From Micrococcales bacterium (GTDB taxonomy: Bacteria > Actinomycetota > Actinomycetes > Actinomycetales > Dermatophilaceae), in the NCBI GenBank assembly GCA_021287075.1, contig JAJTBD010000029.1:1-40185 (forward strand): DNA of 40,185 nt, read 5' to 3'. The first letter of the stretch is position 1, and each line of letters starts with the position of its first letter. The position numbers and the translations under genes are program-made. Shown piece after piece: positions 1 through 8,596 of this stretch. The notes below the pieces were generated by a model. It worked only from the letters and a program-made list of their open reading frames with translations, did no database searches and was not told the DNA's origin.

Positions 1-43
1 CATCGACCATGCCGTCCAGCTGCTCCACGAGTGTCTCGAACAT
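1..43 (-). CDS. Partial gene start under an SOS box (possible 13E12/DUF222-type protein)
   Basis: Only the first 14 codons lie in the window, read leftward from ATG at 43-41: M-F-E-T-L-V-E-Q-L-D-G-M-V-D. The start codon sits inside a perfect actinobacterial LexA box (36-51), so the gene is very likely damage-inducible. In actinobacteria the LexA-controlled 13E12/DUF222 HNH-endonuclease genes often place the ATG inside the box and begin Met-Phe-Glu/Asp, as here. The family assignment is therefore an inference from promoter architecture and three residues, not from a visible domain. The product could equally be another SOS gene. Confidence 0.4.
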   Translation of the reverse strand, partial: MFETLVEQLDGMVD

Positions 44-51
44 GTGTTCGA
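36..51. promoter_or_regulatory. LexA (SOS) box
   Basis: The sequence TCGAACATGTGTTCGA is a 7-bp perfect inverted repeat around a 2-nt centre. It matches the actinobacterial LexA consensus TCGAAC-N4-GTTCGA. It overlaps the start codon of the leftward gene, so bound LexA would block its transcription. The EamA gene on the other side starts more than 200 bp away and is less likely to be the target. Confidence 0.75.
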
Positions 52-269
52 TTCTTGTAGGCAGCGCCGCCAGGCGTAAGAGCCGCGGGCAGATCTGTGG
101 ACAACGGATTCTGTTTTCCTGCAATCGAACCCGTCGATCCCGTCGGGCTGGGTCTGGTCATGGGTGAGCAGCCGGTCTCACACATCGCGATCGCTGCACG
201 TTCATCAAGCAGGACTCGCTGGACGAGCGGGCCCCGCCCCAGTCAGGATCGCCGAGTGAGGACCGCCCA

Positions 270-1319
270 GTGACAACACCCGACGGCGCACGGACGGACG
301 GAGCGCGACAGCCCGGCGGCATTGGGGGCAGCGCACGGCCGGACACTGCACGCAGCGCCCAAGCCGGCAGCGCACGGCCCAGCAGTGCACAGCCGGCTCC
401 GCACGACGCTGATCACGCAGCCGGCTCCGCGGACCACGCCAACGACCCCAAGGTCCTGGCCGCGGCCGCCGTCACTGTCCTGCTGTGGGCGTCGGCGTTC
501 ATCGCGATCCGCGGCGCGGGGCCCGACTTCGACCCCGGCGCGATGGCCCTGCTGCGGATGGCGGTGGGCAGCGTCGCTCTCGGCGGCATCGCGGCATACC
601 AGGGCATCAAGCGGCCACCACGACGTGCGGTGCCGTGGATCATCGGCTGGGGCGTGGCGTGGTTCTGCATCTACAACATCGCGCTCAACACCGCCGAGCT
701 CACCATCGACGCAGGCACGGCCGCGATGGTCGTCAACCTCGCGCCGCTCATGGTCGTTGCGCTCGGCGGGCTCTTCCTCGGCGAAGGCTTCCCGCGAGGA
801 CTCGTGATCGGTGCGCCGGTGTCCTTCCTCGGCGTCGTCCTCATCGGCACCCAGAGCAGCGGCGGGCACATCGAGCTGTGGGGACTCTTCCTCGCCCTCG
901 TCGCAGCGGTGATGTATGCCGCGTGCACCCTCGTGCAGAAGCGCCTCCTCCGCACGGTCGACGCCACCACGCTCACGTGGCTGGGCGCCGTCGCCGGCAC
1001 CGTGGCGCTGCTCCCCTGGGCCGGCCGTCTCGTCAGCGACCTGCGCAGCGCGCCGATGGGCAGCACCCTGGGCGTCGTCTATCTCGGCATCTTCCCCACG
1101 GCGATCGCCTTCACCACATGGGCATATGTCCTGGCCCGCACCAGCGCCGGCCGCACCGCTGCGACGACCTACGTGGTGCCCGCGATCGCCATCGTCATGT
1201 CGTGGCTCATCCTCGACGAGGCACCCACAGCGATGATGCTCGTCGGCGGCGCCCTCTGCCTGCTCGGCGTCTTCATCACGCGCCTGCGCTGGACTCGCCG
1301 GGACCCCGCGTCCCGCTAG
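270..1319 (+). CDS. EamA/DMT-superfamily transporter
   Basis: This is a 349-residue integral membrane protein of the drug/metabolite transporter superfamily, which export small metabolites or amino acids; the substrate cannot be read. After an Ala/Ser/Arg/Pro-rich hydrophilic N-terminus (about residues 1-58, with repeated GSARP-like words) there are about ten hydrophobic segments in two EamA halves, including the typical LLWASAFIAIR opening and an LFLGE helix end in the first half. The start is uncertain: GTG at 270 has no clear ribosome binding site, and the low-complexity N-terminus could be partly untranslated. The 3' end overlaps the convergent NTF2-like gene by 44 bp. The family call is firm; the start is not. 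Confidence 0.85.
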   Translation: MTTPDGARTDGARQPGGIGGSARPDTARSAQAGSARPSSAQPAPHDADHAAGSADHANDPKVLAAAAVTVLLWASAFIAIRGAGPDFDPGAMALLRMAVGSVALGGIAAYQGIKRPPRRAVPWIIGWGVAWFCIYNIALNTAELTIDAGTAAMVVNLAPLMVVALGGLFLGEGFPRGLVIGAPVSFLGVVLIGTQSSGGHIELWGLFLALVAAVMYAACTLVQKRLLRTVDATTLTWLGAVAGTVALLPWAGRLVSDLRSAPMGSTLGVVYLGIFPTAIAFTTWAYVLARTSAGRTAATTYVVPAIAIVMSWLILDEAPTAMMLVGGALCLLGVFITRLRWTRRDPASR

Positions 1320-1665
1320 GTGGCGCGACGTCGACGTCGCACCAGACCTCGACCAGCTCGACTACCAGCCCGTCGCACAGGGTCATGAAATCGGCGACCG
1401 CGAAATCCTTCAGCTCGCCATCGACATAGCCCCGCACATGCGAGCGCCCGGCCGCACGGTCCCCGTCGCCCACGCAGTCCTCCAGCTGGAGGTCGTGGAA
1501 GCCCGGGTAGTCGGCGTTGAAACGCACCCACCCCTCGCGGTCGAAGGTCTCACCGGTATGGACCATGCGGCATACGAAATCGTCATGGAGCAGCCCACCG
1601 AGGCCCTCCCAGTCGTGCGCGTCGATCGTCTCGGCCAGCCGCCGCATCATCGTTGTCGCGTCCAT
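1276..1665 (-). CDS. NTF2-like (SnoaL-type) protein
   Basis: This 129-residue protein looks like the small cone-shaped NTF2/SnoaL fold used by polyketide cyclases, ketosteroid isomerases and many uncharacterised enzymes. The N-terminal helix LAETIDAHDWEGLGGLLHDD, a later GYVDG strand and a closing VELVEVWCDVD strand fit that family. The start is ATG at 1665, since upstream sequence in frame lacks family character. It is transcribed divergently from the AraC-family gene, with only about 66 bp between starts, so the regulator may act here. The last 44 bp overlap the end of the EamA gene on the other strand. The catalytic role is unknown. Confidence 0.7.
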   Translation of the reverse strand: MDATTMMRRLAETIDAHDWEGLGGLLHDDFVCRMVHTGETFDREGWVRFNADYPGFHDLQLEDCVGDGDRAAGRSHVRGYVDGELKDFAVADFMTLCDGLVVELVEVWCDVDVAPPSGTRGPGESSAGA

Positions 1666-1731
1666 GACCAGACCCTGCCAGCGACCACCGACAGCGGCGA
1701 GGAGATGGCGTTGCGTGGGAGCATCGGGCTC

Positions 1732-2160
1732 GTGACCACCGACGCGGACCGTCTCGCCGAGTTCGTCCGGCTGCGGCGGGTGCGCGACCGCATCGACCGC
1801 GAGTTCGCGCAGCCGCTGACGGTCGCCGAGCTCGCACGCGGAGCGCACATGAGCGAGGGCCACCTCAGCCGGCGGTTCAAGGCGGCATACGGCGAATCGC
1901 CCTACTCCTATCTGATGACCCGTCGGATCGAGCGGGCGATGACGCTGCTCGCCGACGGCCACTCGAGCGTCACCGACGCGTGCTTCGCCGTCGGGTTCTC
2001 CTCGCTCGGCACCTTCTCGACGAGGTTCACCGAGCTGGTCGGTATGCCGCCGAGCGCCTACCGCCGCAACGCGCAGCCCCTCGAGGTGCCGGCCTGTCAC
2101 GTGCGGGCCGTCAGCAGACCGGTCAGGAATCAAGAAGCACCGCCGCTGCGGCGGACCTAG
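1732..2160 (+). CDS. Small AraC-family transcriptional regulator
   Basis: This 142-residue protein is almost entirely an AraC/XylS DNA-binding domain with two helix-turn-helix motifs. The first lies around LTVAELARGAHMSEGHLSRR and the second around VTDACFAVGFSSLGTFSTRF, ending in the conserved GMPPSAYRR. There is no N-terminal ligand-binding domain, which is typical of short single-domain members next to VOC or DinB genes. GTG at 1732 gives the family-typical N-terminus TTDADRLAEFVRLRRVRDRI; ATG at 1705 is the alternative. The TAG stop at 2158 is also the start of the -10 hexamer for the VOC gene 10 bp downstream. It may control that gene and the divergent NTF2-like gene. Confidence 0.85.
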   Translation: MTTDADRLAEFVRLRRVRDRIDREFAQPLTVAELARGAHMSEGHLSRRFKAAYGESPYSYLMTRRIERAMTLLADGHSSVTDACFAVGFSSLGTFSTRFTELVGMPPSAYRRNAQPLEVPACHVRAVSRPVRNQEAPPLRRT

Positions 2161-2163
2161 TCT
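2158..2163 (+). promoter_or_regulatory. -10 element for a leaderless VOC transcript
   Basis: TAGTCT is followed by 7 nt and then ATG at 2171, so transcription would begin at or next to the start codon. The hexamer shares its TAG with the stop codon of the AraC gene. No Shine-Dalgarno sequence is present before the ATG. Confidence 0.5.
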
Positions 2164-2170
2164 CGTCGGC

Positions 2171-2578
2171 ATGACGACCACAATCGCCTCCAGCTTCCTC
2201 CCCCACACCGACCCCGAGGCCTCGCTCGCGTTCTATCGCGACGTCCTCGGCTTCGAGGTCCGGCTCGACGTCGGCCAGGGCACGATGCGCTGGGTCACTG
2301 TCGGGGCGCCCGGCCAGGACGCCTCGATCGTGCTGACTCCCCCGGCCGTCGACCCGGGCCTCACTGACGCCGACCGCGCCGCAATCACCGAGATGATGGC
2401 CAAGGGCACCTATGCCGCCATCAACCTCGTCACCGACGACCTCGACGCGACCTTTGCCCGGCTCCAAGAGTCCGGCGCCGACATCGTCCAGGAGCCCACG
2501 GACCAGCAGTGGGGCGCCCGTGACTGCGCCGTCCGGGACCCCGCCGGCAACATGATCCGGATCGCGCAGGCGGGGTGA
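2171..2578 (+). CDS. VOC-superfamily (glyoxalase/bleomycin-resistance-like) protein
   Basis: This 135-residue protein has the paired beta-alpha-beta-beta-beta modules of the vicinal oxygen chelate fold. The first begins SSFLPHTDPEASLAFYRDVLGFEVRLDV, split here around the typical FYRDVLGF; the second includes a DDLDATFARLQESGADIVQEP stretch and ends DPAGNMIRI. Such proteins bind metal or act as small-molecule binders; many paralogues lack a known substrate. It follows the AraC regulator by 10 bp, and the pair is a common actinobacterial arrangement. The start is fixed by the leaderless -10 element just upstream. A strong hairpin follows the stop. Confidence 0.85.
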   Translation: MTTTIASSFLPHTDPEASLAFYRDVLGFEVRLDVGQGTMRWVTVGAPGQDASIVLTPPAVDPGLTDADRAAITEMMAKGTYAAINLVTDDLDATFARLQESGADIVQEPTDQQWGARDCAVRDPAGNMIRIAQAG

Positions 2579-2588
2579 CCGCACAGGC

Positions 2589-2625
2589 AGCGCCGCGCCC
2601 GCGGAAGGGTCGCGGGCGCGGCGCT
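2589..2625. terminator. Bidirectional hairpin terminator
   Basis: A perfect 15-bp G+C stem (AGCGCCGCGCCCGCG paired with its complement) encloses a 7-nt loop. It lies between the convergent VOC and PepSY-like genes, 11 bp past the VOC stop. There is no U-tract, as is usual in high-G+C actinobacteria. Confidence 0.8.
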
Positions 2626-2642
2626 GGTCTGGGCGCGTCAGC

Positions 2643-3188
2643 TCAGGTCGCTGCGGTCGCGCTTGCTGTCGGGGCGGCAGTGCTCGTCGTCGTGGTGGAA
2701 GTGCTCGTGCCGTTGGCATCCGTCGCATCGGAGCTGCTCGTCGTCGACTGGGCGCCCTGAGCGGTGCCCTGAGCCGCGCCCTGCGGCGCACCGCCGCCAC
2801 CCGGCCCGGCCTCGGTGATCGTCGCGAGATCCTCGCTGACGTCATACATCACCTGCTGGCCGTCCAGCGTGCCGAGCACGTCATAGGAGCCGTCGGGATC
2901 CTCGCGCACCTGGGTGACGGTCAGGTCGGCGTATTTCGTCTTGACCGCGTCGGAGACCTTGGTAGCCGCCGAGCCCGACAGCACCGTGTCGCTGGAGCCC
3001 TGCTGACCCTGCTGGCCCTGCTGGCCGGGCGCGCCCTGGCCCTGCTGGCCGGGCGCGCCATAGCTGCTCGCGGCAGTGGTGGTGGACGGGGTGCTGTCGA
3101 GGGCGTTGGCGGCGGCGGCTCCGCCACCGCGCAGGATGAGACCGGCCGCGGCGGCGCTGATCATCGACTTGGGGGACATGCTGGGCAT
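2643..3188 (-). CDS. Secreted PepSY-like low-complexity protein
   Basis: This 181-residue protein begins with a signal-like segment (MPSMSPKSMISAAAAGLIL, then a run ending AAAANA). A Gly/Gln/Pro-rich linker with repeats of GQQGQ and GAPGQQG follows. The central globular part (KVSDAVKTKYADLTVTQVR, then DGSYDVLGTLDGQQVMYDVS) resembles a PepSY module, often an inhibitory or protein-binding domain in exported proteins. The C-terminus is Ala/Gln then Ser/Thr-rich low complexity. ATG at 3188 is chosen because AGGAG sits about 7 nt upstream; ATG at 3179 is possible. Function is unknown. Confidence 0.7.
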   Translation of the reverse strand: MPSMSPKSMISAAAAGLILRGGGAAAANALDSTPSTTTAASSYGAPGQQGQGAPGQQGQQGQQGSSDTVLSGSAATKVSDAVKTKYADLTVTQVREDPDGSYDVLGTLDGQQVMYDVSEDLATITEAGPGGGGAPQGAAQGTAQGAQSTTSSSDATDANGTSTSTTTTSTAAPTASATAAT

Positions 3189-3344
3189 GGGGTGCTCCTT
3201 GCTGATTCGGCGAGTTCGCCTGTGCCAGTGACCATCACCGACTGACTCCACAGTGGGCACCGACCCTGTCCGTGGGCTGTCGGGCAGATGGGCCCCTCCT
3301 ACGGAGGTGTCGCCGGCCGCGCTCTCTCGCCTACCCTCGAGGAG

Positions 3345-4790
3345 ATGACCACCCTCAACTTCGAGCGGACGTATGCCGCGGCGGTGCCCCAGCTGTCCCT
3401 CCCCTGGCGTGCCGCGCCGGCCCCCGACCCGCAGCTGGTCGTGCTCAACGAGCCCCTCGCCCGCGGGCTGGGCCTCGACCCCGACGAGCTCCGCGCACCG
3501 GAGGGCATCGCGCTCCTCACCGGTCAGGTGCCAGAGGGCGTCGAGACGGTGGCGCAGGCCTATGCCGGGCACCAGTTCGGCTCCTATTCACCCCGGCTCG
3601 GCGATGGCCGCGCCCTGCTGCTCGGCGAGGTGCTCGACACGGCCGGCCGCCGACGCGACCTCCATCTCAAGGGCTCGGGCCGTACGCCGTTCGCGCGCGG
3701 GGGCGACGGCCGGGCAGCGCTCGGGCCGATGCTGCGCGAATACCTCATGGGCGAGGCGATGCACGCCCTCGGCATCCCCACCACCCGCGCGCTGGCCGTG
3801 GTCACCACCGGCGAACACGTTGTGCGAGAAGAGGTCCTGCCCGGCGCAGTGCTCAGCCGAGTCGCCTCCAGCCACCTGCGCGTCGGCACCTTCCAGTATG
3901 CCGCGGCGCACCAGGACCTCGACCTCCTCCGCTCCCTCGCGGACTACGCCATCGAGCGCCACTACCCTGCCGCGGCCAAGGCCGACGAGCCCTATCTCGC
4001 GCTCTATGACGCCGTCGTGAGCGCCCAGGCCGATCTCGTCGCCCAGTGGATGAATGTCGGCTTCATCCACGGCGTGATGAACACCGACAACATGACGATC
4101 TCCGGCGAGACGATCGACTACGGGCCGTGCGCCTTCATGGAGCAGGTCGACCCCGCAACGGTTTTCAGCTCGATCGACCACCAGGGCCGCTATGCCTATG
4201 GCAACCAGCCCGCGATCGCGCAGTGGGATCTCGCGCGTCTCGGCGAGACGCTGCTCCCCCTCCTCGGTGACGAGCAGACCGCGGTCGACAAGGCCATGGG
4301 CGTGCTCGGGGCCTTTGGCGAGCGCTATGACCGCGCCGCAGCCGGAGGGATGGCCCGCAAGCTCGGGCTCACCCCCGAGACCGCTGCCGCGGAGCCGGAG
4401 GCGGTCCGCGTCCTGATCCAGGACCTGATGGCACTCCTCAAGGAGCACCGGGTCGACTTCACGCAGTTCTTCCGCCGGCTCTCCCAGGGCCTCGTCGAGG
4501 AGCTCTTCACCGACTGGGCGCCCTTGCAGCAGTGGGACTCCCGCCGTCGGGCGCTCCTGCCAGACGACCCCGCCAAGGTGACCGACCAGATGCTCGCCAG
4601 CAACCCGGCATACCTCCCTCGCAACCGGCGGGTCGAGGACGCGCTGGAGGCTGCGACGCAGGGAGACCTCACGGTCTTCCACCACGTGCTCGAGGCGGTC
4701 ACCGACCCCTACACCGAGCGTCCCGGATTCGAGGACCTGCTCGGCCCGGCCGAGGGCGGCCTGCCCCACGTGACCTACTGCGGTACCTGA
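3345..4790 (+). CDS. selO: Protein adenylyltransferase SelO (YdiU/UPF0061 family)
   Basis: This 481-residue protein matches SelO, a pseudokinase-fold enzyme that transfers AMP from ATP to Ser/Thr/Tyr of target proteins and is linked to oxidative-stress responses. Diagnostic segments are [41 protein letters not shown] (ATP-binding lysine and glycine region), [20 protein letters not shown], the catalytic-loop [14 protein letters not shown] (Asn and Asp ligands) and DYGPCAFM. The C-terminus ends YCGT, keeping the redox Cys that replaces selenocysteine of eukaryotic SelO. ATG at 3345 follows TACCCT (3332-3337) by 7 nt, suggesting a leaderless mRNA; an upstream in-frame extension has no family similarity. 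It ends 4 bp from the convergent EamA gene. Confidence 0.92.
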   Translation: MTTLNFERTYAAAVPQLSLPWRAAPAPDPQLVVLNEPLARGLGLDPDELRAPEGIALLTGQVPEGVETVAQAYAGHQFGSYSPRLGDGRALLLGEVLDTAGRRRDLHLKGSGRTPFARGGDGRAALGPMLREYLMGEAMHALGIPTTRALAVVTTGEHVVREEVLPGAVLSRVASSHLRVGTFQYAAAHQDLDLLRSLADYAIERHYPAAAKADEPYLALYDAVVSAQADLVAQWMNVGFIHGVMNTDNMTISGETIDYGPCAFMEQVDPATVFSSIDHQGRYAYGNQPAIAQWDLARLGETLLPLLGDEQTAVDKAMGVLGAFGERYDRAAAGGMARKLGLTPETAAAEPEAVRVLIQDLMALLKEHRVDFTQFFRRLSQGLVEELFTDWAPLQQWDSRRRALLPDDPAKVTDQMLASNPAYLPRNRRVEDALEAATQGDLTVFHHVLEAVTDPYTERPGFEDLLGPAEGGLPHVTYCGT

Positions 4791-4794
4791 GCAC

Positions 4795-5733
4795 TCACGC
4801 CGCTCTCATGCCGGACCGTCGCTCGAGCGCGGCGATCAGCAGGATGCCGATCATGATGAGCCCCAAGCCGATCCAGCCCTGGGCGGTGATGCGCTCGTGG
4901 AGGATGAGGGTGGCGAGCAGCGTCGCCACGATGGGCTCGGCGAGCGCGAGCGTGGTGGCCGTCGACGCGGACAGCCCGCGCAGCCCATAGCCAAAGAGCA
5001 GATATGCCGCGGCCATCGGCACGACCGCGAGGTAGGCCAGCACGAGCAGACCGCGACCGCTCAGGAGCGGACCGGGGTGGCCGAGCGCGAACGCAGGGAG
5101 CAGCGCCGCCGCCGCGACGACGAAGAGCCCGGCCATCACCGAGCGCGACGGCAGGCCCCTGCCGATGAGGGACGCGCCGGCCCAGGAATAGAGCGCATAG
5201 CCGAATCCCGCTGCGAGACCTAGCGTCACGCCGAGCACGGGGCTGTCACCGCCGGAGGCGTGGGCCGACAGGCTGAGCAGCGTGATGCCCAGGACCGACA
5301 GCGCGGTCGCGAGCGCCCAGCCGCCGGAGACCCGACGGCGCTCGATGACCAGCTCCAGCAGCGCGGCAAAGACCGGTCCCGACCCGAGCGCCAGCACATT
5401 GCCGATCGCGACGCCGACGAGGTCCATCGACCAGTAGTAGAAGCCGGCATACATGCAGACGCCGATCGCCCCGACGAGGAGCAGCGGCCAGGTCGACCGG
5501 TCGCGCAGCAGCGTCCGCACCGGCCCGATGTCGACGGCCAGCAGCACGAGCGCGCCGAAGCCGAAGGTGGCCAGACCCACCAGAGCCTGGTTGCTGCCGG
5601 CCGGGGCGTGATGGGCGACGGTGCCGGTCGTGCCCCACAGCACCGCTGCGAGCAGGACCGCGACGGTGTGCCGCTGCCGCTCGCCGTTGCCTGCCTGGGC
5701 CGTCGCTGTGGCCACGTCCGCTCCCCTCGCCAT
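4795..5733 (-). CDS. EamA/DMT-superfamily transporter
   Basis: This is a second drug/metabolite exporter of about 312 residues with ten predicted membrane helices in two repeats. Family signatures are VLWGTTGTVAHHAP at the first helix, GVAIGNVLALGSGPVFAALLE at the end of the first half, and LSASTATTLALAEPIVATLL followed by LHERIT near the end. The substrate is unknown. It is distinct in sequence from the EamA gene at 270-1319. ATG at 5733 (MARGADVATATA) is chosen because upstream in-frame sequence is low-complexity; a GTG-initiated extension to 5859 cannot be excluded. The 3' end is 4 bp from selO on the other strand. Confidence 0.87.
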   Translation of the reverse strand: MARGADVATATAQAGNGERQRHTVAVLLAAVLWGTTGTVAHHAPAGSNQALVGLATFGFGALVLLAVDIGPVRTLLRDRSTWPLLLVGAIGVCMYAGFYYWSMDLVGVAIGNVLALGSGPVFAALLELVIERRRVSGGWALATALSVLGITLLSLSAHASGGDSPVLGVTLGLAAGFGYALYSWAGASLIGRGLPSRSVMAGLFVVAAAALLPAFALGHPGPLLSGRGLLVLAYLAVVPMAAAYLLFGYGLRGLSASTATTLALAEPIVATLLATLILHERITAQGWIGLGLIMIGILLIAALERRSGMRAA

Positions 5734-5891
5734 GTGCTGCCGGAGCGAGTATGCCGCGCCGCGGCCCTGCCGTCGGCCGCCGTCCGTCCCCACGGTTGCT
5801 GACGGGTCAGGGGGCGGACTCACACCACCAGATCTCCCCACGGGCGAGGTCGGCGTCAACGGTGGTGCTCACCCTCACCTCTGCCATGCCA

Positions 5892-6770
5892 TCAGGCCTC
5901 GGGGATCTCCCGGCTGAAGGTCTCGAGAGTGATGTCCTCGGGCTCGGGGCCGCCGCGGACGCCGGTGTCGAGACCGTCGAGCGTGGTCAGCTCCTCGGGG
6001 GTGAGCTCGAAGTCGAAGACATCGAAATTCTCGGCAATGCGGCTGGGGCGCACCGACTTCGGGATCGCCGAGCGGCCCTGCTGGAGGTGCCAGCGCAGCA
6101 TGACCTGGGCGTTGGACTTGCCATGGCGCCGCGCTATCGCGCCGATCGTCGGGTCCTCGAAGGCGTTGCCGACACCGGCCTGAAAGCGGTATTCGGTGAT
6201 GCCGCCGATGGGCGACCACGCCTGGGTGATGGTGCCGAGCGCGGCGTCGGCCTCCTGCACGTCCCGCTGGGTGAAGAAGGGGTGCACCTCGACCTGGTTG
6301 ACCGCGGGCACGACCTCGACCTCCTTCATGAGGGCGTCGAGGTGGCGGGGCATGAAGTTGCTGACGCCGATGGCGCGCACGCGGCCGTCGGCGAGCAGCT
6401 GCTCGAGGGCGCGGTAGCCGCCGACCGTCCGCTCGAACGCGCTCGGCAGCGCCTGGTGGAGGATGAACAGGTCGAGCGTCTCGACGCCCAGCTTGCCGGT
6501 CGACTTCTCGAAGGCATGCAGGGTCTCGTCATAGCCGAAGTCGTTGATCCAGACCTTGGTCTCGATGAAGACCTCGTCGCGGGGCAGTCCGCTGCGCCGG
6601 ATCGCCTCGCCGACGCCACGCTCATTGCCGTATGCCGCGGCCGTGTCGATGAGCCGGTAGCCCACCTTGAGCGCCTCCTCGACGGCGGTGGTCGTCTCGT
6701 CGGGTGGCGTCTGGAAGACGCCGAAGCCGAGGGCGGGCAGCTGGACTCCGTTGTTGAGTGTCAGATCCAT
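5892..6770 (-). CDS. Aldo/keto reductase (AKR family)
   Basis: This 292-residue TIM-barrel oxidoreductase should use NADPH to reduce aldehydes or ketones. The catalytic tetrad region is visible: Asp and Tyr in LIDTAAAYGNERGVGEAI, Lys in VFIETKVW, and His in DLFILHQ. Cofactor-binding elements IGVSNFMPRHLDAL, VNQVEVHPFF and AIPKSVRPSRIAENFDVFDF are typical of the 2,5-diketogluconate-reductase-like branch. The start at 6770 is supported by TAGCGT 7 nt upstream on the same strand (leaderless). It is divergent from the amidase gene, about 100 bp between starts. Confidence 0.9.
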   Translation of the reverse strand: MDLTLNNGVQLPALGFGVFQTPPDETTTAVEEALKVGYRLIDTAAAYGNERGVGEAIRRSGLPRDEVFIETKVWINDFGYDETLHAFEKSTGKLGVETLDLFILHQALPSAFERTVGGYRALEQLLADGRVRAIGVSNFMPRHLDALMKEVEVVPAVNQVEVHPFFTQRDVQEADAALGTITQAWSPIGGITEYRFQAGVGNAFEDPTIGAIARRHGKSNAQVMLRWHLQQGRSAIPKSVRPSRIAENFDVFDFELTPEELTTLDGLDTGVRGGPEPEDITLETFSREIPEA

Positions 6771-6777
6771 GGCCCCC

Positions 6778-6783
6778 ACGCTA
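6778..6783 (-). promoter_or_regulatory. -10 element for the leaderless aldo/keto reductase mRNA
   Basis: Read on the minus strand this is TAGCGT, followed by GGGGGCC (7 nt) and the ATG at 6770. No other ribosome binding site is needed to explain the start. Confidence 0.5.
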
Positions 6784-6873
6784 GGCGCCGGGGCGCGCGG
6801 GTGGGAGTCCCTGTCGGGTCCCCCCACGTGCGCCACCCTTCCGGCAGCCGACGACACCCAGCATGATGGGCCG

Positions 6874-8571
6874 GTGACCTTCAATGTCGTGGAGACCCCC
6901 ATCGCGCAGCTGCGCGCCGCCCTCGAGTCAGGTGAGGTGACCGCGGTCGGGCTCGTCGCGGCATACCTCGAGCGCATCGACCGCTATGACGGGCCGGACA
7001 CCGAGACGGCGCTGAACGCCGTCGTCGTGCGCAACCCCCGCGCGCAGGAGGAGGCTGCCGAGTCCGACGCACGGCGTGCCCGCGGCGAGACGCGCGGCCC
7101 GCTCGATGGGATCCCCTACACGGTCAAGGACTCCTATCTGGTCGACGGGCTGACCGCGGCCTCGGGGAGCCCGGCCTTCAAAGACCTTGTGGCGCAATGG
7201 GATGCGTTCACCGTCGGGCGGCTGCGGGAGGCCGGCGCGATCTGCCTCGGCAAGACCAACATGCCGCCGATGGCCAATGGCGGCATGCAGCGCGGTGTCT
7301 ATGGGCGGGCGGAGAGCCCCTACAACGGCGCCTACCTCACGGCGCCCTTCACCTCCGGCTCGTCCAATGGCGCGGGGACGGCGACGGCGGCGAGCTTCGC
7401 GGCATTCGGCCTGGCGGAGGAGACCTGGTCGAGCGGTCGGGGGCCGGCGTCCAACAACGGCCTGTGCGCCTACACCCCCTCCCGCGGGGTCATCTCGGTG
7501 CGCGGCAACTGGCCACTCGTGCCGACGATGGATGTCGTCGTGCCCTATGCGCGCACGATGGCCGAGCTGCTCGAGGTGCTCGACGTGATCGTCGCCGATG
7601 ACCCGCAGACGCGCGGCGACCTGTGGCGGATGCAGCAGGCGGTGCCCATCCCTGCCGCCAGCGAGGTGCGCCCGGAGTCCTATCCGGCGCTGACACAGGG
7701 CCCAGAGGCGTTGCGCGGCAAGCGGATCGGCATCCCCCGGATGTATGTCAACGCCGACCCCGACGCGGGGACCGGCGTGCCCGCACCGGTCGACCGGGTG
7801 ACCGGCCAGCGCATCGAGACCCGCGCCTCGGTCATCGACCTGTGGGAGGCGGCGCGCCGCGATCTCGAGGCCGCCGGCGCCGAGGTGGTCGAGGTCGACT
7901 TCCCGGTGGTCAGCAACTATGAGGGCGACCGGCCGGGCGCGCCGACGATCGAGACCCGCGGCATCGTGCCGCCCGAGTGGTTCGACGTCGAGCTGTGGGA
8001 CCTCAGTGCCTGGGGCTTCGACGACTTCCTGCGCGCCAACGGCGATCCTGCGCTCGGCCGGCTGGCTGACGTGGACGGCATGCAGATCTTCCCCGACCCG
8101 CCCGGCGCGCTGCCCAACCGCGAGGCCGAGGGCACACCGGGCATGGAGGAGTATGTCGAGATCGCCCGGCGCGGCATCACGCCGTGGGACCAGACCCCTC
8201 ACCTGGCGGCGGCGCTGCGGGGGCTGGAGGAGACCCGGCGCCTCGACCTCGAGGAGTGGCTGGACGGGCTCGGGCTCGACGCCGTCGTCTATCCCGCGGT
8301 CGCCGACGTCGCGCCAGCGGATGCCGACACCAATCCCGCCTCGAGCGAGATCGCCTGGCGCAACGGCACCTGGGTGGCCAACGGCAATCTCGTCCCCCGT
8401 CATCTCGGGATCCCGACCGTGACCGTCCCGATGGGCGTCATGGCCGACATCGGTATGCCGGTCGGCCTCACCTTCGCCGGCCGCGCCTATGACGACAGCG
8501 CCCTGCTCACTCTCGCCGCGGCATTCGAGGCCACCGGGGTGCGCCGCAGCGCACCGCCGCGCACCCCCTGA
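6874..8571 (+). CDS. Amidase-signature family hydrolase
   Basis: This 565-residue protein belongs to the amidase signature superfamily, which hydrolyses amides with a Ser-cisSer-Lys triad. The Lys lies in DGIPYTVKDSYLVDG, the cis-Ser in TSGSSNGAGTATAAS, and the probable nucleophile Ser in EETWSSGRGPASNN, which replaces the commoner TGGSIR with a Trp-containing variant. The C-terminal PTVTVPMG and GLTFAG elements are present, so the enzyme looks complete. It is longer than the usual 450-500 residues because of an insertion around 250-430. GTG at 6874 is preceded by CATGAT (6862-6867) and 6 nt, suggesting a leaderless mRNA; the longer in-frame extension to 6667 runs through the reductase gene and is unlikely. 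The substrate is unknown. Confidence 0.9.
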   Translation: MTFNVVETPIAQLRAALESGEVTAVGLVAAYLERIDRYDGPDTETALNAVVVRNPRAQEEAAESDARRARGETRGPLDGIPYTVKDSYLVDGLTAASGSPAFKDLVAQWDAFTVGRLREAGAICLGKTNMPPMANGGMQRGVYGRAESPYNGAYLTAPFTSGSSNGAGTATAASFAAFGLAEETWSSGRGPASNNGLCAYTPSRGVISVRGNWPLVPTMDVVVPYARTMAELLEVLDVIVADDPQTRGDLWRMQQAVPIPAASEVRPESYPALTQGPEALRGKRIGIPRMYVNADPDAGTGVPAPVDRVTGQRIETRASVIDLWEAARRDLEAAGAEVVEVDFPVVSNYEGDRPGAPTIETRGIVPPEWFDVELWDLSAWGFDDFLRANGDPALGRLADVDGMQIFPDPPGALPNREAEGTPGMEEYVEIARRGITPWDQTPHLAAALRGLEETRRLDLEEWLDGLGLDAVVYPAVADVAPADADTNPASSEIAWRNGTWVANGNLVPRHLGIPTVTVPMGVMADIGMPVGLTFAGRAYDDSALLTLAAAFEATGVRRSAPPRTP

Positions 8572-8596
8572 GCAGCGCGACTGGGGCTTGGGCGCG

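Noticed and set aside
1438..1731. A longer N-terminus for the AraC regulator starting at 1438
   Set aside because: It would overlap the divergent NTF2-like gene almost fully and adds sequence unlike the family; the short form fits known relatives.
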